From NCBI RefSeq assembly GCF_019603315.1, contig NZ_CP080649.1:945501-1009500 (forward strand): DNA of 64,000 nt, read 5' to 3'. Under the pieces are notes generated by a model that was not told the origin of the DNA, searched no databases, and saw nothing but the letters and a program-made list of their open reading frames with translations. Origin of the DNA: Ruficoccus sp. ZRK36 (GTDB lineage: Bacteria; Verrucomicrobiota; Verrucomicrobiia; Opitutales; Cerasicoccaceae). Positions 32,829-43,529 of the stretch are shown in pieces. Numbering within the stretch: the stretch's first letter is position 1; every line of letters begins with the position of its first letter. The position numbers were made by a program, and so were the translations under genes.

Positions 32829-34840
32829 TAGCTGTTGGATAGGAGGGCCTGAAAGGGAACCATGGGAAGCCCTGCCTGGTTGTAGAGTGGTGTATCTGGG
32901 TTGTCGGCCCAGGCATAGCGGATTGCCGTCTGGTCGGATAGTTCATCCACCAGAAGGTGTATTGTCTCGCCATCGACTCTTGCTTTGGCCCAGACAAACT
33001 TGCCGTCTTGGTTTTTGACAGCAAAGCCGCCGGGGTCTTGCGTGCGACTGAGGAGGCCACCTTCGGCATGATTGAAGTGGAGGATAATCTCATTCCCCTT
33101 GCGTTCCATGTGCGAAAAGACCGGCCCGCTGTAGGTGATGTCATCCCGGCCGTAAGCTAGCGCCTGTGCGGCCAGAGAAAGGCGTGCTCCGACGTCCTGT
33201 TTGTTGGCGGGGTGGATATTCCCGGCCTCGCCAATGTCTATCGTAACGACTAATCCCGTATTTTTCTCAGTGGCAGCAGTCATCGCCTGTGCCTCACGAA
33301 GCTCTGCCCATTTGCTTTCACTTGGCTGGTTTTGATGAGGCCTGAAATTAGCCAACTGCACGATCAGGAAAGGGAAATCTTCGTGTCCCCAGCGATCACG
33401 CCAATCTGCAATGAGACTGGAGAGGAGCTTTTGGTATTGCTCCGGTCGGGAGGCGTTTGACTCTCCTTGATACCAGATGACGCCGCGTATCCCATAGGGA
33501 ATCAGGGGGGCTATCATTTGATTATACAAGACTGATGGTGTGTTAGGCGGGTGATAATATTTTGGCTTTTTCGGGAGGGCGTATTGGATTTTCATTTTCC
33601 ATGACCCGGCCAAGGGAATGCGTTCGCCTAAGGGATAATTGGCTGTAGTTAAAAACATATCATTGGATACACTCCCCCAGAGTCCACCTTCTCCACTGGT
33701 ATCTATGATTCGAATGGCAATGATGTTTGCGCCGGCTTTAACAATCTGTCCAGGGATGCTGTATGTGCGAGGTATATTCCAATAATCAACCACGCCGCCT
33801 CTCGCTCGTCCATCAGACCCAACCTCCCGACCATTAAACCATGTGATGTCGATTTCATCGACCGGCCCCAGGTTGAGTATTAGATCATGTCCAGCCCACT
33901 TTTCTGGCAAGTTTACCGTTTTGCGCATCCAGACGATCCCATCTAAGTCCTTGTAGCCGGCCTTCTCCCATGGCTGTGGTGTCAGTAGAATATCCCATTT
34001 GGAATCATCATATTTTGGGTTTGCCCAATTTGAAGCTGCATCCTTGTCGCTTTCCAACTCATACATAAGTTGGCGGGCTTTTAGATATTTTCTGTAATCC
34101 ACATAAAAGCGTGTTAGATCGCTATTGGGATCGTTGCTGGCTTGCTCCAGTGTCGCTATTGTCTCTCTAAACTCAGGGAAATTAGCATATAGCGCCTCAC
34201 CGCTAATCCATGCTTCAGCTATCGTCCCTCCCCAGTTTGAGCTAATGAGCCCAACAGGACAGTCTAGCTGATCCAAGAGGTCGCGTCCGAAGAAATAAGC
34301 GACTGCAGAGAAGTAGCGAACTGTCTGTGGTGTACAGCGCTCCCACTGCCCATGAAGCTGCGTCTGCGGGGTATAGGCTAGCTCGTTTTCAACATCAAAA
34401 TAGCGTAGTAGAGGCTGTTCACCGGCGAGTGTCTCGATGTTTGCGTTTGCGACTTTGTTTACTCGCCACTCCATATTTGATTGCCCCCCGCAGAGCCACA
34501 CCTCGCCGACAAGCACATCCTCAAAAACAATTTCTTCGCCGGAGGTATTACAAATTTTTACCTCACTGCCTTCCTTGCATGCCGACAGGGGAGGTAGGTA
34601 GGCCTTCCAGTGGCCATTCTGGTCAACCAGGACTGTCGTTGATTTACCGTGAAATGACACTTGAACACTCTCTCCCGGAGTATCCCAACCCCATACCGAG
34701 ATTTCGCGCTCTCGTTGAAGAATCATGTGAGAACCGAAAATGGCAGGGAGTTTTAATTCCGCACGGACTAACGGGGTGACCGCAAGAGCCAACGCTGCCG
34801 TTATGAATGAGCATTTGAGACAGCGTTTGAGTATGCACAT
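32825..34840 (-). CDS. Sialate O-acetylesterase-type SGNH esterase
   Basis: The ATG at 34840 (residue 11 of the open frame) precedes a signal peptide ('[18 protein letters not shown]'). The protein (about 671 residues) has the SASA-type SGNH hydrolase split around a beta-sandwich. The catalytic Ser is in '[14 protein letters not shown]', there is a second block '[32 protein letters not shown]', and the Asp/His block is '[30 protein letters not shown]'. The inserted domain ('[46 protein letters not shown]') is a GH2-type sugar-binding jelly roll. It removes acetyl groups from acetylated sugars, probably outside the inner membrane, exposing glycans for the hydrolases. Confidence 0.9.
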   Translation of the reverse strand: MCILKRCLKCSFITAALALAVTPLVRAELKLPAIFGSHMILQREREISVWGWDTPGESVQVSFHGKSTTVLVDQNGHWKAYLPPLSACKEGSEVKICNTSGEEIVFEDVLVGEVWLCGGQSNMEWRVNKVANANIETLAGEQPLLRYFDVENELAYTPQTQLHGQWERCTPQTVRYFSAVAYFFGRDLLDQLDCPVGLISSNWGGTIAEAWISGEALYANFPEFRETIATLEQASNDPNSDLTRFYVDYRKYLKARQLMYELESDKDAASNWANPKYDDSKWDILLTPQPWEKAGYKDLDGIVWMRKTVNLPEKWAGHDLILNLGPVDEIDITWFNGREVGSDGRARGGVVDYWNIPRTYSIPGQIVKAGANIIAIRIIDTSGEGGLWGSVSNDMFLTTANYPLGERIPLAGSWKMKIQYALPKKPKYYHPPNTPSVLYNQMIAPLIPYGIRGVIWYQGESNASRPEQYQKLLSSLIADWRDRWGHEDFPFLIVQLANFRPHQNQPSESKWAELREAQAMTAATEKNTGLVVTIDIGEAGNIHPANKQDVGARLSLAAQALAYGRDDITYSGPVFSHMERKGNEIILHFNHAEGGLLSRTQDPGGFAVKNQDGKFVWAKARVDGETIHLLVDELSDQTAIRYAWADNPDTPLYNQAGLPMVPFQALLSNSY

Positions 34841-34925
34841 TCCATGTGTTTTCAGATTGTTAAAATACACTCTTAAAGGTGGCGTACTGTTTGTGTCGGG
34901 ATTTAGATGAGTGCATGGACTCTGT

Positions 34926-37514
34926 CTAATCCTGATCAGTGAATAGATGTAAGGTGCTGTCTCCTGTCGGGATAAAATATTGGACGTAATTTTTCAGTGG
35001 CAAAGAGCCATTGATGAATTGGCCATTGTGAGTTCCCGTTTCGTCAATAATGAGTCCATCAATTAAGATATCCTGATGGACTACTGTATCAGCCTTTTGA
35101 CTCCAGCCAGCCAGCACTATGTTGTCGTCTTTGTCGGCGAAGGCAAACAGGTTAATGCCCTGCTCTGGGTTACTAAGATCTTCAATTATTCGCTTGGTGT
35201 TCAGCAGCCTATCAAACGTAGCTGTCATCACCCCTAGAATCAACGGTCGTCCCGCATACCCGAATACCATGCGGTGGGCATCGTGGCCCGGGTAGCTTTT
35301 GGGGGCAGCAGCATAGAGATAATAGCGATCAATCCCGGCGGCAGCTCCACTGATAATGCTTTTGATTTGTGTTTGGCTGGTTTGATAGCCCTCCGTGCCC
35401 TCCTTCACCCCTTGGGGGGATAGGCAGGATTCGCTATCCCATACCGGAACGATTATGCCTTCATCTAGCATCGTATCGTCAAGCGAGTCCAAGATGCGAC
35501 TGTAAGCACTCGTGCCATTTGCCCCAGCGAGCGAAGCCCCGTAGAAATGCATGGATAAGGCGTCGCAGTAATCAAGGACGCCGAACTCAATTATCTCTTG
35601 CAAAAATTGACTAGTAGTAGCAGCCCCGGCGATGATCTTAATGTTCGGATCGATGGATTTGATTTCTTCGTAGGCTACTTTTACCAGTTCGACATATACC
35701 TCCGCTTTACTGCGTTGTTCCTGCGGTGACAGGTTAAAGAAAATGTGATCAGGCTCGTTCCATATTTCCCATTCACGGATTTCGTCTTGATAGTGTACGA
35801 CGATGGTTCGCACGTAATTGCGCCATGCTTCCATGTCTGTGGGGGCATAGCTGCCCCATCCCAGCCAGTCGCGATCAGCTTTCAAGACATCGTCGGGTGC
35901 AGAAGATGCATATTTTGCGGTGCCATCGAGCATGCCCAGTACAGTCATGTCGTTTGCTAGAATAGCATCCACAATGTCATCCGGCATCTGCCAGTTGCCT
36001 TTGGTTGGCTCAACAAACCACCACTTGGTAATTAACGGAGGGTGCGTCCTCACGGAGCGGAATCCCAAAAGCCGACCCAGTGCTAGTTTGTTATCATGAT
36101 TTAGGAATATGTCCCGGACTCCCCCCTCTGGACTCTTACGGGTTGAGGCAATATCGAAATTATGGCTCCCCATGTAGGGCGGATATTCAGTCTCTACATT
36201 TTCCAACGCGGGTAGCTTGGGCAGTATGCCAAGCTCGTAAGGCAAGGATCTTACGGCGTCTCCGTCAATATACAGACTAAAACTGTACCAACCGACATCC
36301 AAGTTGCCACAGTCAATGATTGATCCCGGTGTACCATCGGGGAGATTGCCCATGTTTACGTCGAGTCGTTTGACAAGTACACCGCGTTGGTTGGTGATAT
36401 GAACTTGGGCTGTTTGCACTTTGGCGGGCGTGTTGGCAACGCGTGTCGTCAAGACAATCGGTTCTCCTACGGTTAGGTAATGATCTTTACGCTCTGCGGG
36501 AAGTATAACCTCAAATGAAGCGCGTGGGGTTATCCTTGGCTCATTATTTTGTATACTGATGTCATCGAGCTGCGCTGTGTCCGCCGTTGATTTTAGGCGC
36601 AGCCAATAGCGATTGTCTTCAATCAATGCACCGCGATCAGGAGGGGTGGGGTTATAGGAGGTGATCCAAGTTCCATCAGTGGTGTTTACTCGCCATTCAG
36701 CGACATTCTCGGCATCCGACAAACGGTATAGACACAAAATGAGTCCCCGTGGATCCCCGTTTGCTTCGACCGATATCTGATAGTTTGATCCGTATTGGAG
36801 GGAAAAACCTTCTTCGGTGGTCAGTGATGAGCCTTTCGGCATTGTTACTATTGTTTGAGTGCCAGCGTAGTTCGGTGAAATATTGCCAGTGGGGACCCAT
36901 CCACTCATTCCTAGCGCAAAGTCATGATTTAACAGGATTTCTCTGCTTTCGTCTTGGGGAGTCTCAGGCAGGATAAAATCATCGGCTTCTGTCACGCGTA
37001 AGGAACGCACTTCAATCTGGCCGACACCCTGTATTTTCAGAAAGAAGGCGGCTGTCTTCAGGTAGTCGAGGTCACTATCTACTACTCGTGCCTGCATGCG
37101 CCAAGTCGTCCATGACTCGGATGGCGTCCACCCGATATGACCGTAATCGTGCCAAGGGTGAGGCTCCATGCGGAATTGTGCGGTGATAGTTTCAATCTGA
37201 CCGATACACCGAGCCTCCATCTCGACGGTGTATACTTTGCTGCTCACCATCCCTCTGACCGGGTAAAAGAACTGGGATGAACCGTTTATGCCGATACTTA
37301 GGAAACGCCCATCGTCTTCGTTGCTTTCGATGTTGAAGGTGGTTTCTGTCCCCATCCACGCGCTATTGTCCTTCCAGCGTATAGGTACATCATCCTGCTC
37401 GTAGTTGACGTTTACCAGGGTATTTTCGGCCTGCTCGCTGCTTTGCGAGGAGCAACTGGAACAAAAACAAAGTATTAATAGGGAGAAGGAAAGAGATCGT
37501 GTGGTATTTATCAT
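34926..37514 (-). CDS. Clan GH-A glycoside hydrolase lipoprotein
   Basis: The ATG at 37514 starts a lipoprotein signal ('[15 protein letters not shown]', lipobox cysteine in SSC). Two CBM-like beta sandwiches (about 30-400) precede a TIM barrel with acid/base Glu in '[17 protein letters not shown]' and a nucleophile candidate Glu in '[16 protein letters not shown]'. This is the clan GH-A pattern, near the GH39/GH5-like families; the exact family is not assignable by eye. It is likely outer-membrane or periplasmic lipid-anchored, cleaving the target polysaccharide. It sits between the esterase and the divergent second LacI gene. Confidence 0.82.
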   Translation of the reverse strand: MINTTRSLSFSLLILCFCSSCSSQSSEQAENTLVNVNYEQDDVPIRWKDNSAWMGTETTFNIESNEDDGRFLSIGINGSSQFFYPVRGMVSSKVYTVEMEARCIGQIETITAQFRMEPHPWHDYGHIGWTPSESWTTWRMQARVVDSDLDYLKTAAFFLKIQGVGQIEVRSLRVTEADDFILPETPQDESREILLNHDFALGMSGWVPTGNISPNYAGTQTIVTMPKGSSLTTEEGFSLQYGSNYQISVEANGDPRGLILCLYRLSDAENVAEWRVNTTDGTWITSYNPTPPDRGALIEDNRYWLRLKSTADTAQLDDISIQNNEPRITPRASFEVILPAERKDHYLTVGEPIVLTTRVANTPAKVQTAQVHITNQRGVLVKRLDVNMGNLPDGTPGSIIDCGNLDVGWYSFSLYIDGDAVRSLPYELGILPKLPALENVETEYPPYMGSHNFDIASTRKSPEGGVRDIFLNHDNKLALGRLLGFRSVRTHPPLITKWWFVEPTKGNWQMPDDIVDAILANDMTVLGMLDGTAKYASSAPDDVLKADRDWLGWGSYAPTDMEAWRNYVRTIVVHYQDEIREWEIWNEPDHIFFNLSPQEQRSKAEVYVELVKVAYEEIKSIDPNIKIIAGAATTSQFLQEIIEFGVLDYCDALSMHFYGASLAGANGTSAYSRILDSLDDTMLDEGIIVPVWDSESCLSPQGVKEGTEGYQTSQTQIKSIISGAAAGIDRYYLYAAAPKSYPGHDAHRMVFGYAGRPLILGVMTATFDRLLNTKRIIEDLSNPEQGINLFAFADKDDNIVLAGWSQKADTVVHQDILIDGLIIDETGTHNGQFINGSLPLKNYVQYFIPTGDSTLHLFTDQD

Positions 37515-37669
37515 AGAAATGTTTTCTTCGGGGTGGATTGAGATGCGTTTCTCTTCGCTACGATCATTATTTTGACTTTTCCCTTTGACGAGTCTGGACT
37601 GGTTCAATCAGTTGAAAAATCTTCCATGCAGATGTTATTCTGCGTCGCTTATAGTCAAGGTACAGCAAG

Positions 37670-38716
37670 ATGAAAAATCGAGTGACCCTAAAGCAAGTAG
37701 CCCAAGAGGCTGGCGTGCATTTATCCACCGCATCTTTGGCAATGCGTTCTGACCCTCGTCTGCGTCCAGAAACCCGTCAACGCGTTCAGGATATTGCCAA
37801 ACGCATGGGCTATGCCCCCGATGCGATGATGAGTGCCCTGGCAGCCTACCGAAGCTCTACTCGTCCTACTCACTGTCATGGGGAGCTCGCTTATTTGACC
37901 GATTATCCAAGTAATGAAAAGCACCCTTCGATGCAGGCATTTCAAGATTTCGCCCAGAAAAGAGCCGCCGATCTCGGCTATACGTTAGTTGAGTTTCCGG
38001 TTGAAAATCGTGCTATTACACCGCGACGTCTTATGGGAATTTGGAAGCAACGCTCTATCCGCGGAATACTGATAGGTCCATGGTCTGAGTCTGGAACTCT
38101 AACCGGTTTTGACTGGACCGATTTTGTCGTTGTTGCCTATGGCCATTCTACAGTGATTCCTGGTGTCAATCGTAGCAGCTCTGACCAATTCGAGAATATG
38201 CTCTGGCACCTAAATGCCTTACGCTCGTGCGGCTATCGACGTATAGGTCTGCATCTGCATCATATGACGAATATTCGCTCAGGCAGAAAATACCTCGCAG
38301 CTTACTTATGCGATCAATATAATCATCCTCAGAAGACAGCCCCCAAAATTCTGCACGAAGTAGCGCCGACTCCGAGTCAATTGCGTCAATGGATTGATTC
38401 AAACCGGTTGGACTGTGTTATTTCTCATATTGAATATTTACCCGTTCTGAGGGAACTGGGATATCGTATTCCGGATGAACTTGGATTCTCGTTGATTAGT
38501 AAATCTTCGGCCTCCTCGCCCTCGATGCCAGAGGTGGCGGGTCTGGATGAGCGAGCCGACTTATTGGCTGCCTCGGCAATAGATTTTCTAGTCTCTCTGA
38601 TTCACCAAGATTACCGAGGGCTCCACCAAAACCCACGCAACTACAGCTTGTTATGCGACTACCACTTTGGGGATACGGTCAGACGCCCTACGACTACCAC
38701 CATTAAGGAATTTTAA
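37670..38716 (+). CDS. Second LacI-family transcriptional regulator
   Basis: A 348-residue LacI regulator. The HTH is 'VTLKQVAQEAGVHLSTASLAMRSDPRLRPETRQRVQDIAKRMGYAPDAMMSALAAYRSS', followed by a sensor domain of the same group as the regulator at 29568. It is divergent from the hydrolase gene ending at 37514 across about 155 bases. It probably controls the hydrolase/esterase and, in the other direction, the pseudopilin and GH2 genes. The two LacI proteins share layout but differ throughout. Confidence 0.9.
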   Translation: MKNRVTLKQVAQEAGVHLSTASLAMRSDPRLRPETRQRVQDIAKRMGYAPDAMMSALAAYRSSTRPTHCHGELAYLTDYPSNEKHPSMQAFQDFAQKRAADLGYTLVEFPVENRAITPRRLMGIWKQRSIRGILIGPWSESGTLTGFDWTDFVVVAYGHSTVIPGVNRSSSDQFENMLWHLNALRSCGYRRIGLHLHHMTNIRSGRKYLAAYLCDQYNHPQKTAPKILHEVAPTPSQLRQWIDSNRLDCVISHIEYLPVLRELGYRIPDELGFSLISKSSASSPSMPEVAGLDERADLLAASAIDFLVSLIHQDYRGLHQNPRNYSLLCDYHFGDTVRRPTTTTIKEF

Positions 38717-38805
38717 GCGTATGAGGTAGATGTTGTAGAAGGCTTTCAACTGATTGAATAAATCTTTCGTTGCTGCGTGACTCGGCTTGTTTAAGTTTTG
38801 GCCTC

Positions 38806-39495
38806 ATGTTAACCCCAAACGGCGATTCTTCGCATGGCACACCCCTCCCTGCCTTCTCGTTGATAGAGTTGCTCGCTGCGATATCGGTGATAGCCATTAT
38901 TGCGGCAATTTTGGTCCCGATTATCAATAGCGTTCAGCGTCGTTCTTATGTCACTCAGTCAGTCAACAATCTCCGCCAACTCCAACTCGCAAACCTAACC
39001 TACGCGAGCGATCATGGTGGCGAGTATGTGCCACTCTCGACAGTAAATGACAACGGATCCATTTCAGGACAATGGATGTACAATCGCGATTTTGGGGCCT
39101 ATCTGAATTGCCCGAAGCCCGGCTACACGGACAAGACTTGGCTTCCTGTCGCGATTTCGGGCTTTCCCGCGACCCCGATTCCCGATTATCCGGGAATTCG
39201 TACGATAGGATATAATGGGAGCGATTTTGACGGCAAAGATCTGAAATCCTTCCGTACTTCGGAAATCAACTATCCAGAACGTTTGATCGCATTCGCCGAG
39301 GCAATTGACTGGCAAGTCAAGTATGGATCGAGGCATCGCTGGACAGCAGAATCTGATGAAGGAAAGAAAACCTATGGTGCGATTGCCTATCGCAATGGCG
39401 GAAACTGTATCGCCGTCATGTATAGTGGAGTCGTTACCCAATTTTCAGAGGTAGAAGCTGATGATCTCTTTCTTTGGTTCAATCAACCCCAATAA
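38806..39495 (+). CDS. Type II/IV pseudopilin-like protein (prepilin N-terminal motif)
   Basis: The ATG at 38806 gives about 229 residues. The N-terminus has the prepilin peptidase motif 'LPAFSLIELLAAISVIAIIAAILVPIINSVQRRSYVTQSVNNLRQLQLANLTYASDHGGEYVPLS', with Ala instead of the usual Gly at -1 and Glu at +5. The C-terminal globular part ends '...YRNGGNCIAVMYSGVVTQFSEVEADDLFLWFNQ', the layout of the Verrucomicrobia/Planctomycetes pseudopilins (DUF1559-like) found in degradation loci. It probably joins a pilus-like fibre or secretion machine. No prepilin peptidase gene is present here. Confidence 0.85.
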   Translation: MLTPNGDSSHGTPLPAFSLIELLAAISVIAIIAAILVPIINSVQRRSYVTQSVNNLRQLQLANLTYASDHGGEYVPLSTVNDNGSISGQWMYNRDFGAYLNCPKPGYTDKTWLPVAISGFPATPIPDYPGIRTIGYNGSDFDGKDLKSFRTSEINYPERLIAFAEAIDWQVKYGSRHRWTAESDEGKKTYGAIAYRNGGNCIAVMYSGVVTQFSEVEADDLFLWFNQPQ

Positions 39496-39506
39496 AGCAA
39501 AATACC

Positions 39507-40364
39507 ATGAATAAAATAATCCATGCATTCACACTGGCTATTCTGCCGATAGTATCAGTCAACGCGGCTACCGTATTCAATTACGGACCATCAACTGAGT
39601 ATGTAACGAATGATGCCGGTTATTCAAGAAATGTTAACAGTTCTGGAAGCGGTACTAGCGGCGACCCCTATGTCTATGAAAAGCCGTTTAGCGATACTAG
39701 CGAATTGAGTCCGGCATCCTCATATACGGGACCACAATTCTTCGGCGGATATGTCCTGACGAGTACGGATATTGCCACTGGGTACAACCGTCAACAAGTG
39801 CGCACAACGACAGGGAATCCTACGCTGGATCGAATGGTGCTGCAGTTTGACAACATAGATTATACCGGAACCACACTTTCGTTTGCTGGCGTTTACATCT
39901 TCAAGCAGGATCAGTTCAACCCTGGCTATACTTCAGGGGCTGTATCCATTGATGGTTTCTACAGTATTGATTCCCAATGCTTTTCCGGGCTTAACTGCGA
40001 TGCGCGATGGGTTGTTGAGATAGATGATGTATATTATGTTAACAATTCAGTTTTCTCACTGAACGGAACTCGAGAATTGACTGGAGAAAATCTGCAGAAT
40101 GCGCTGTGGGCAGTCTATGATCCTGCGACTAGTCTGAATTTTGACCAATCAAGCGCGGTGTTCTCGTCGCTTGCTCTCGATAATGTCGCAGCCGTTGGTC
40201 TTTATTTTGAAAAAGATTCATTTACGGTTACTGGTACTCAGGCTCCGACATTGATGATTGGTAATATTCAGGTCACCGGAACCATCCCGGAATCATCTTC
40301 ATCGGCAATCCTCATGGGGTTATTCGTTATGATCGCAGTTTTCTACAGAATGAAGCGCAGGTAA
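39507..40364 (+). CDS. PEP-CTERM-like exported protein (variant motif)
   Basis: The start at 39507 gives 285 residues with a signal peptide ('IHAFTLAILPIVSVNAA'). The mature domain is beta-rich and Ser/Thr/Asn-rich. The C-terminus 'TIPESSSSAILMGLFVMIAVFYRMKRR' is a PEP-CTERM-like sorting tail with 'PES' in place of the canonical PEP. It follows the pseudopilin gene with 11 bases between them, so they are co-transcribed. It ends at the strong terminator at 40438. Confidence 0.75.
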   Translation: MNKIIHAFTLAILPIVSVNAATVFNYGPSTEYVTNDAGYSRNVNSSGSGTSGDPYVYEKPFSDTSELSPASSYTGPQFFGGYVLTSTDIATGYNRQQVRTTTGNPTLDRMVLQFDNIDYTGTTLSFAGVYIFKQDQFNPGYTSGAVSIDGFYSIDSQCFSGLNCDARWVVEIDDVYYVNNSVFSLNGTRELTGENLQNALWAVYDPATSLNFDQSSAVFSSLALDNVAAVGLYFEKDSFTVTGTQAPTLMIGNIQVTGTIPESSSSAILMGLFVMIAVFYRMKRR

Positions 40365-40437
40365 TGCACGTCACTTGATCGAGTAGGCTACGCTTTTGAC
40401 TATTTAAAAATAATTCTGCGTTTCGATAATTTACTTA

Positions 40438-40472
40438 TGCGACTTGGTTTTACTAACCAAGTCGCATGGTTT
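40438..40472 (+). terminator. Intrinsic terminator after the PEP-CTERM-like gene
   Basis: A 12-bp perfect stem TGCGACTTGGTT-(5)-AACCAAGTCGCA (40438-40466) is followed by TGGTTTG, with only a modest T-tract. It separates the pseudopilin unit from the GH2 unit. Confidence 0.75.
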
Positions 40473-40508
40473 GTGCATGATTAATTACAACGCATACATG
40501 CTTAATAA

Positions 40509-40520
40509 GTTCACGTGAAC
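40509..40520. promoter_or_regulatory. LacI-operator-like palindrome over the GH2 start codon
   Basis: GTTCACGTGAAC is a perfect 12-bp palindrome with the central CG typical of LacI-family operators. It contains the GTG start codon (40515-40517) of the GH2 gene. Binding here would block transcription or early translation. Confidence 0.5.
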
Positions 40521-43493
40521 CATACAAAATCATCTATCGAATGCAATGATGTCTTTGCCCAAATCGGGGCGCATCAGGCTGAGAGCAAAATCGCTCTTAT
40601 CGAGCCAAGCCCCGCACCTTTGCCTGACTGCGTACTCCCGATAAGCGCGAGTGTACCGACGTGTACGCCGGTCGAACCAGTCGATGATAGTTGTTTTCGA
40701 CGTGAGTTGGAGGCACTGAAGAAGCAATTCCAGCCATTTACTCAACAGCAAGGTGCTGCTCAGGTGTCGCTTCGCCAGCGAGTCGAAATCAAGCAGGCGC
40801 GACGGCGATCACAGGATGGTGATTGGGAGTCCATAAGTATACCGCATTATGGAGGTCCCATGGGACGGGCCCTGTTCATCTATGAGATGCAGGCAGAACT
40901 GTCTGCTGCCATGTTTAAAGCAGGGCGCGTATTTTTGTGTTTCCGGGGCGTGGATTACATAGCGGAGGTATACGTAAACAATTCTTTTGTTGGAACCCAT
41001 GAAGGTTTCTTTGACGCCTTTGAATACGATGTCACGGACAAGGTCCACCCCGGCCAAAATGATCTGCGTGTGATTGTGCGTAACGATGCGATCATGGGGG
41101 GCAACAATTCCTGGGGAATGCCGATTGACGGAGATAAGATCTATGCTGCCACCGGGCCGGGATGGGATGAGCCTGGCCTTGGCTGGCATCACTGCCCTCC
41201 GGGGATGGGCATCTGGCAGCCTGTATATATTGAGTCGCGTGCGCCCCTGCATTTCGGTGACTCGTGGGTACAGCCTAACCTAAGCAACGGTACTGCCAAG
41301 CTCCATGTTCTGCTCGAAAATGCGGGAAATGAGAATACTCCTTTCCGCCTCGAAGGTGAGATGATGGGGTGGAACTTTAAAGAGTATTCTCGCCCGTTAG
41401 CAATGGCCACACCGGCACCGGCTGGGCCAGGAACAAACTGGTACAGTCTTGAGATCCCAATGCCGGATTGCCGCACGTGGTCACCGGAAACACCTTGGCT
41501 CTACGAGTGTCGCCTTCGTCTTTTTTTCGAGGATGGGCATGAACTCGACAGACAGGCTGTCCGCTTCGGAATGCGCAGTTTTGTCATCGATGAAGCCCCA
41601 CCTGTTGCCGGACGTATCTTCTTGAATGACAAAGAAATTCGGCTGCGCGGTGCCAACACGATGGGGCACGAGCAGCAGTGCGTGCTGCATGATGACATGG
41701 ATCAGCTCTACGAAGATATTCTTATCGCTAAGCATTGTGGTTTGAACTTTCTCCGCCTGACCCAGCGCCCCGTGCAGAAAGAAATCTATGAGGCATGCGA
41801 CGAACTCGGCATGATGGTTCAATCCGATTTGCCGGTATTTACCTATATTCGGCGTAGCAAGGTATCCGAATCTCTCCGTCAAAGTGCAGCCATGGAGCGG
41901 CTTGTTCGCACGCATCCTTGCTGCGTGCTTGTTAGTTTCATTAATGAGCCGTTTCCGCTCTCATGGGGTGACCGTCGGCACCGAAGTTTGGACCGTCGAG
42001 AGCTAGAGCTGTTTCTGGAGGCTGCATCCCTGGCTGTACGCCTAGAGAATCCGGATCGACAAATCAAACCGATCGACGGCGACTACGACCCTCCTGGGCC
42101 TGGTATACCGGATAATCATTGTTATACTACTTGGTATTGCGGACATGAGATTGATCTCGGTCGTTTGCACAAGGGCTATTGGAGGCCTGTCAAACCGGGC
42201 TGGCAATATGCCTGTGGCGAGTTTGGCGCTGAAGGGTTGGATTTTCCCGATTTAATGAACCGCCGCTATCCTGATAGCTGGTTACCCCGCAATGAGGACG
42301 ACAAACGTGCATGGACGCCGAACCGCGTCGCGCGGGCCCAAACCGGGAGAATGCACTCGCTCTGGATGGACCCACAAGAATCACTCGAAGCATGGGTCGA
42401 GGCCAGCCAAGCTCATCAGAGTTGGGCTGTGCGTTTCATGACGAGGGCATTTCGTCGGGACTCACGAATGGTTTCATTCGCCATCCATCTACTGATAGAT
42501 GCGTTTCCGGCAGGCTGGATGAAAACGCTACTTGATTGCGAACGCCGTCCTAAGCCAGCCTACTTTGCCTTCCGTGAGGCACTTGCGCCTTACCTGGCCG
42601 ACATTCGAATAGACCGATGGGGTTGGTGGAGTGGCGAAGATTTTCATGCTGAGCTATGGGTATGCAATGACAAGTTTCAGCCTTTGGAGGCGGCTCGTAT
42701 TCGCTACGGCCTGCAAATCGATGGGGTCACCACCGCTGGAGGACAATCCGACGCATGGGCGTCTGAAGGGCAATCGCACTGTCTGGGCATTTTTTGCGTT
42801 AAACTGCCTGATGCCCGCGTGCGAAAAGATGCGTGTATCTGGTTAGAGCTTATTTCCTCGGACGGAAAGTTGCTCAGTCGCACCGAAGAGAAAATTACGA
42901 TTTTTCCTCTGTTGAATGAGCCTGTCTTAACCATATCGGGGACGGGGACTAACGTGGATAGTTTGGTTGATGATTTGGGGGCGACTTGGGTGCCACAGGA
43001 GGACACGAATGTCTGGATACATGAAAATCCAGATGATGTTACGTCTGATATTTTATCTAGGGTCGAGCAAGGTGGTACTCTGGTACTGCTCAACTTGCCG
43101 GAGGGAGATTACGAGATTGTAGGTGAAAGCTTTTGTATCGAGAAAGCTGGTTATGCCCCACGCCATTTTGTATCTCGTGCTACTGGTCATCCTCTGGTAG
43201 CGGGTTTTGAAGCGCGTGATTTCAGTCTTTGGCACGACAGTAGTTTGGATATGATTAGCCCATTGGCTGAGACACTGATGCTCGCTGAAGGTTGGGAAGC
43301 TGTCTTGAAAACCGATCAGTGTGACTGGGGTCGGAAGCCCGAGCCAGCCTTTATTTGTGCGGAAAAACGCTATGGGAAAGGATGTATCCGTGTATGTCAA
43401 TTGCGCCTTAAGGGATCACTGGTGACAAACCCGGTCGCTAGACTGTTCGCTATGCGGCTTATTGGAAATAGTGATTCTATAGCTCATGCATAG
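40515..43493 (+). CDS. Glycoside hydrolase family 2 enzyme
   Basis: A 992-residue enzyme without a signal peptide. A GH2 sugar-binding jelly roll (about 90-200; 'FRGVDYIAEVYVNNSFVGTHEGFFDAFEYDVTDKVHPGQNDLRVIVRND') is followed by an Ig-like sandwich. The TIM barrel has 'LRGANTMGHEQQCVLHDDMDQLYEDILIAKHCGLNFLRLTQRP', the acid/base region 'HPCCVLVSFINEPFPLSWG' and a later nucleophile region 'GWQYACGEFGAEGLDFPD'. The unusual N-terminal 85 residues are Pro/Gln-rich. The GTG at 40515 is the only start after an in-frame stop at 40506. It likely works in the cytoplasm on imported oligosaccharides. Confidence 0.88.
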   Translation: MNHTKSSIECNDVFAQIGAHQAESKIALIEPSPAPLPDCVLPISASVPTCTPVEPVDDSCFRRELEALKKQFQPFTQQQGAAQVSLRQRVEIKQARRRSQDGDWESISIPHYGGPMGRALFIYEMQAELSAAMFKAGRVFLCFRGVDYIAEVYVNNSFVGTHEGFFDAFEYDVTDKVHPGQNDLRVIVRNDAIMGGNNSWGMPIDGDKIYAATGPGWDEPGLGWHHCPPGMGIWQPVYIESRAPLHFGDSWVQPNLSNGTAKLHVLLENAGNENTPFRLEGEMMGWNFKEYSRPLAMATPAPAGPGTNWYSLEIPMPDCRTWSPETPWLYECRLRLFFEDGHELDRQAVRFGMRSFVIDEAPPVAGRIFLNDKEIRLRGANTMGHEQQCVLHDDMDQLYEDILIAKHCGLNFLRLTQRPVQKEIYEACDELGMMVQSDLPVFTYIRRSKVSESLRQSAAMERLVRTHPCCVLVSFINEPFPLSWGDRRHRSLDRRELELFLEAASLAVRLENPDRQIKPIDGDYDPPGPGIPDNHCYTTWYCGHEIDLGRLHKGYWRPVKPGWQYACGEFGAEGLDFPDLMNRRYPDSWLPRNEDDKRAWTPNRVARAQTGRMHSLWMDPQESLEAWVEASQAHQSWAVRFMTRAFRRDSRMVSFAIHLLIDAFPAGWMKTLLDCERRPKPAYFAFREALAPYLADIRIDRWGWWSGEDFHAELWVCNDKFQPLEAARIRYGLQIDGVTTAGGQSDAWASEGQSHCLGIFCVKLPDARVRKDACIWLELISSDGKLLSRTEEKITIFPLLNEPVLTISGTGTNVDSLVDDLGATWVPQEDTNVWIHENPDDVTSDILSRVEQGGTLVLLNLPEGDYEIVGESFCIEKAGYAPRHFVSRATGHPLVAGFEARDFSLWHDSSLDMISPLAETLMLAEGWEAVLKTDQCDWGRKPEPAFICAEKRYGKGCIRVCQLRLKGSLVTNPVARLFAMRLIGNSDSIAHA

Positions 43494-43529
43494 TTACTTC
43501 TCGGCCATTCTCTATCGGATTGTCTTGTT

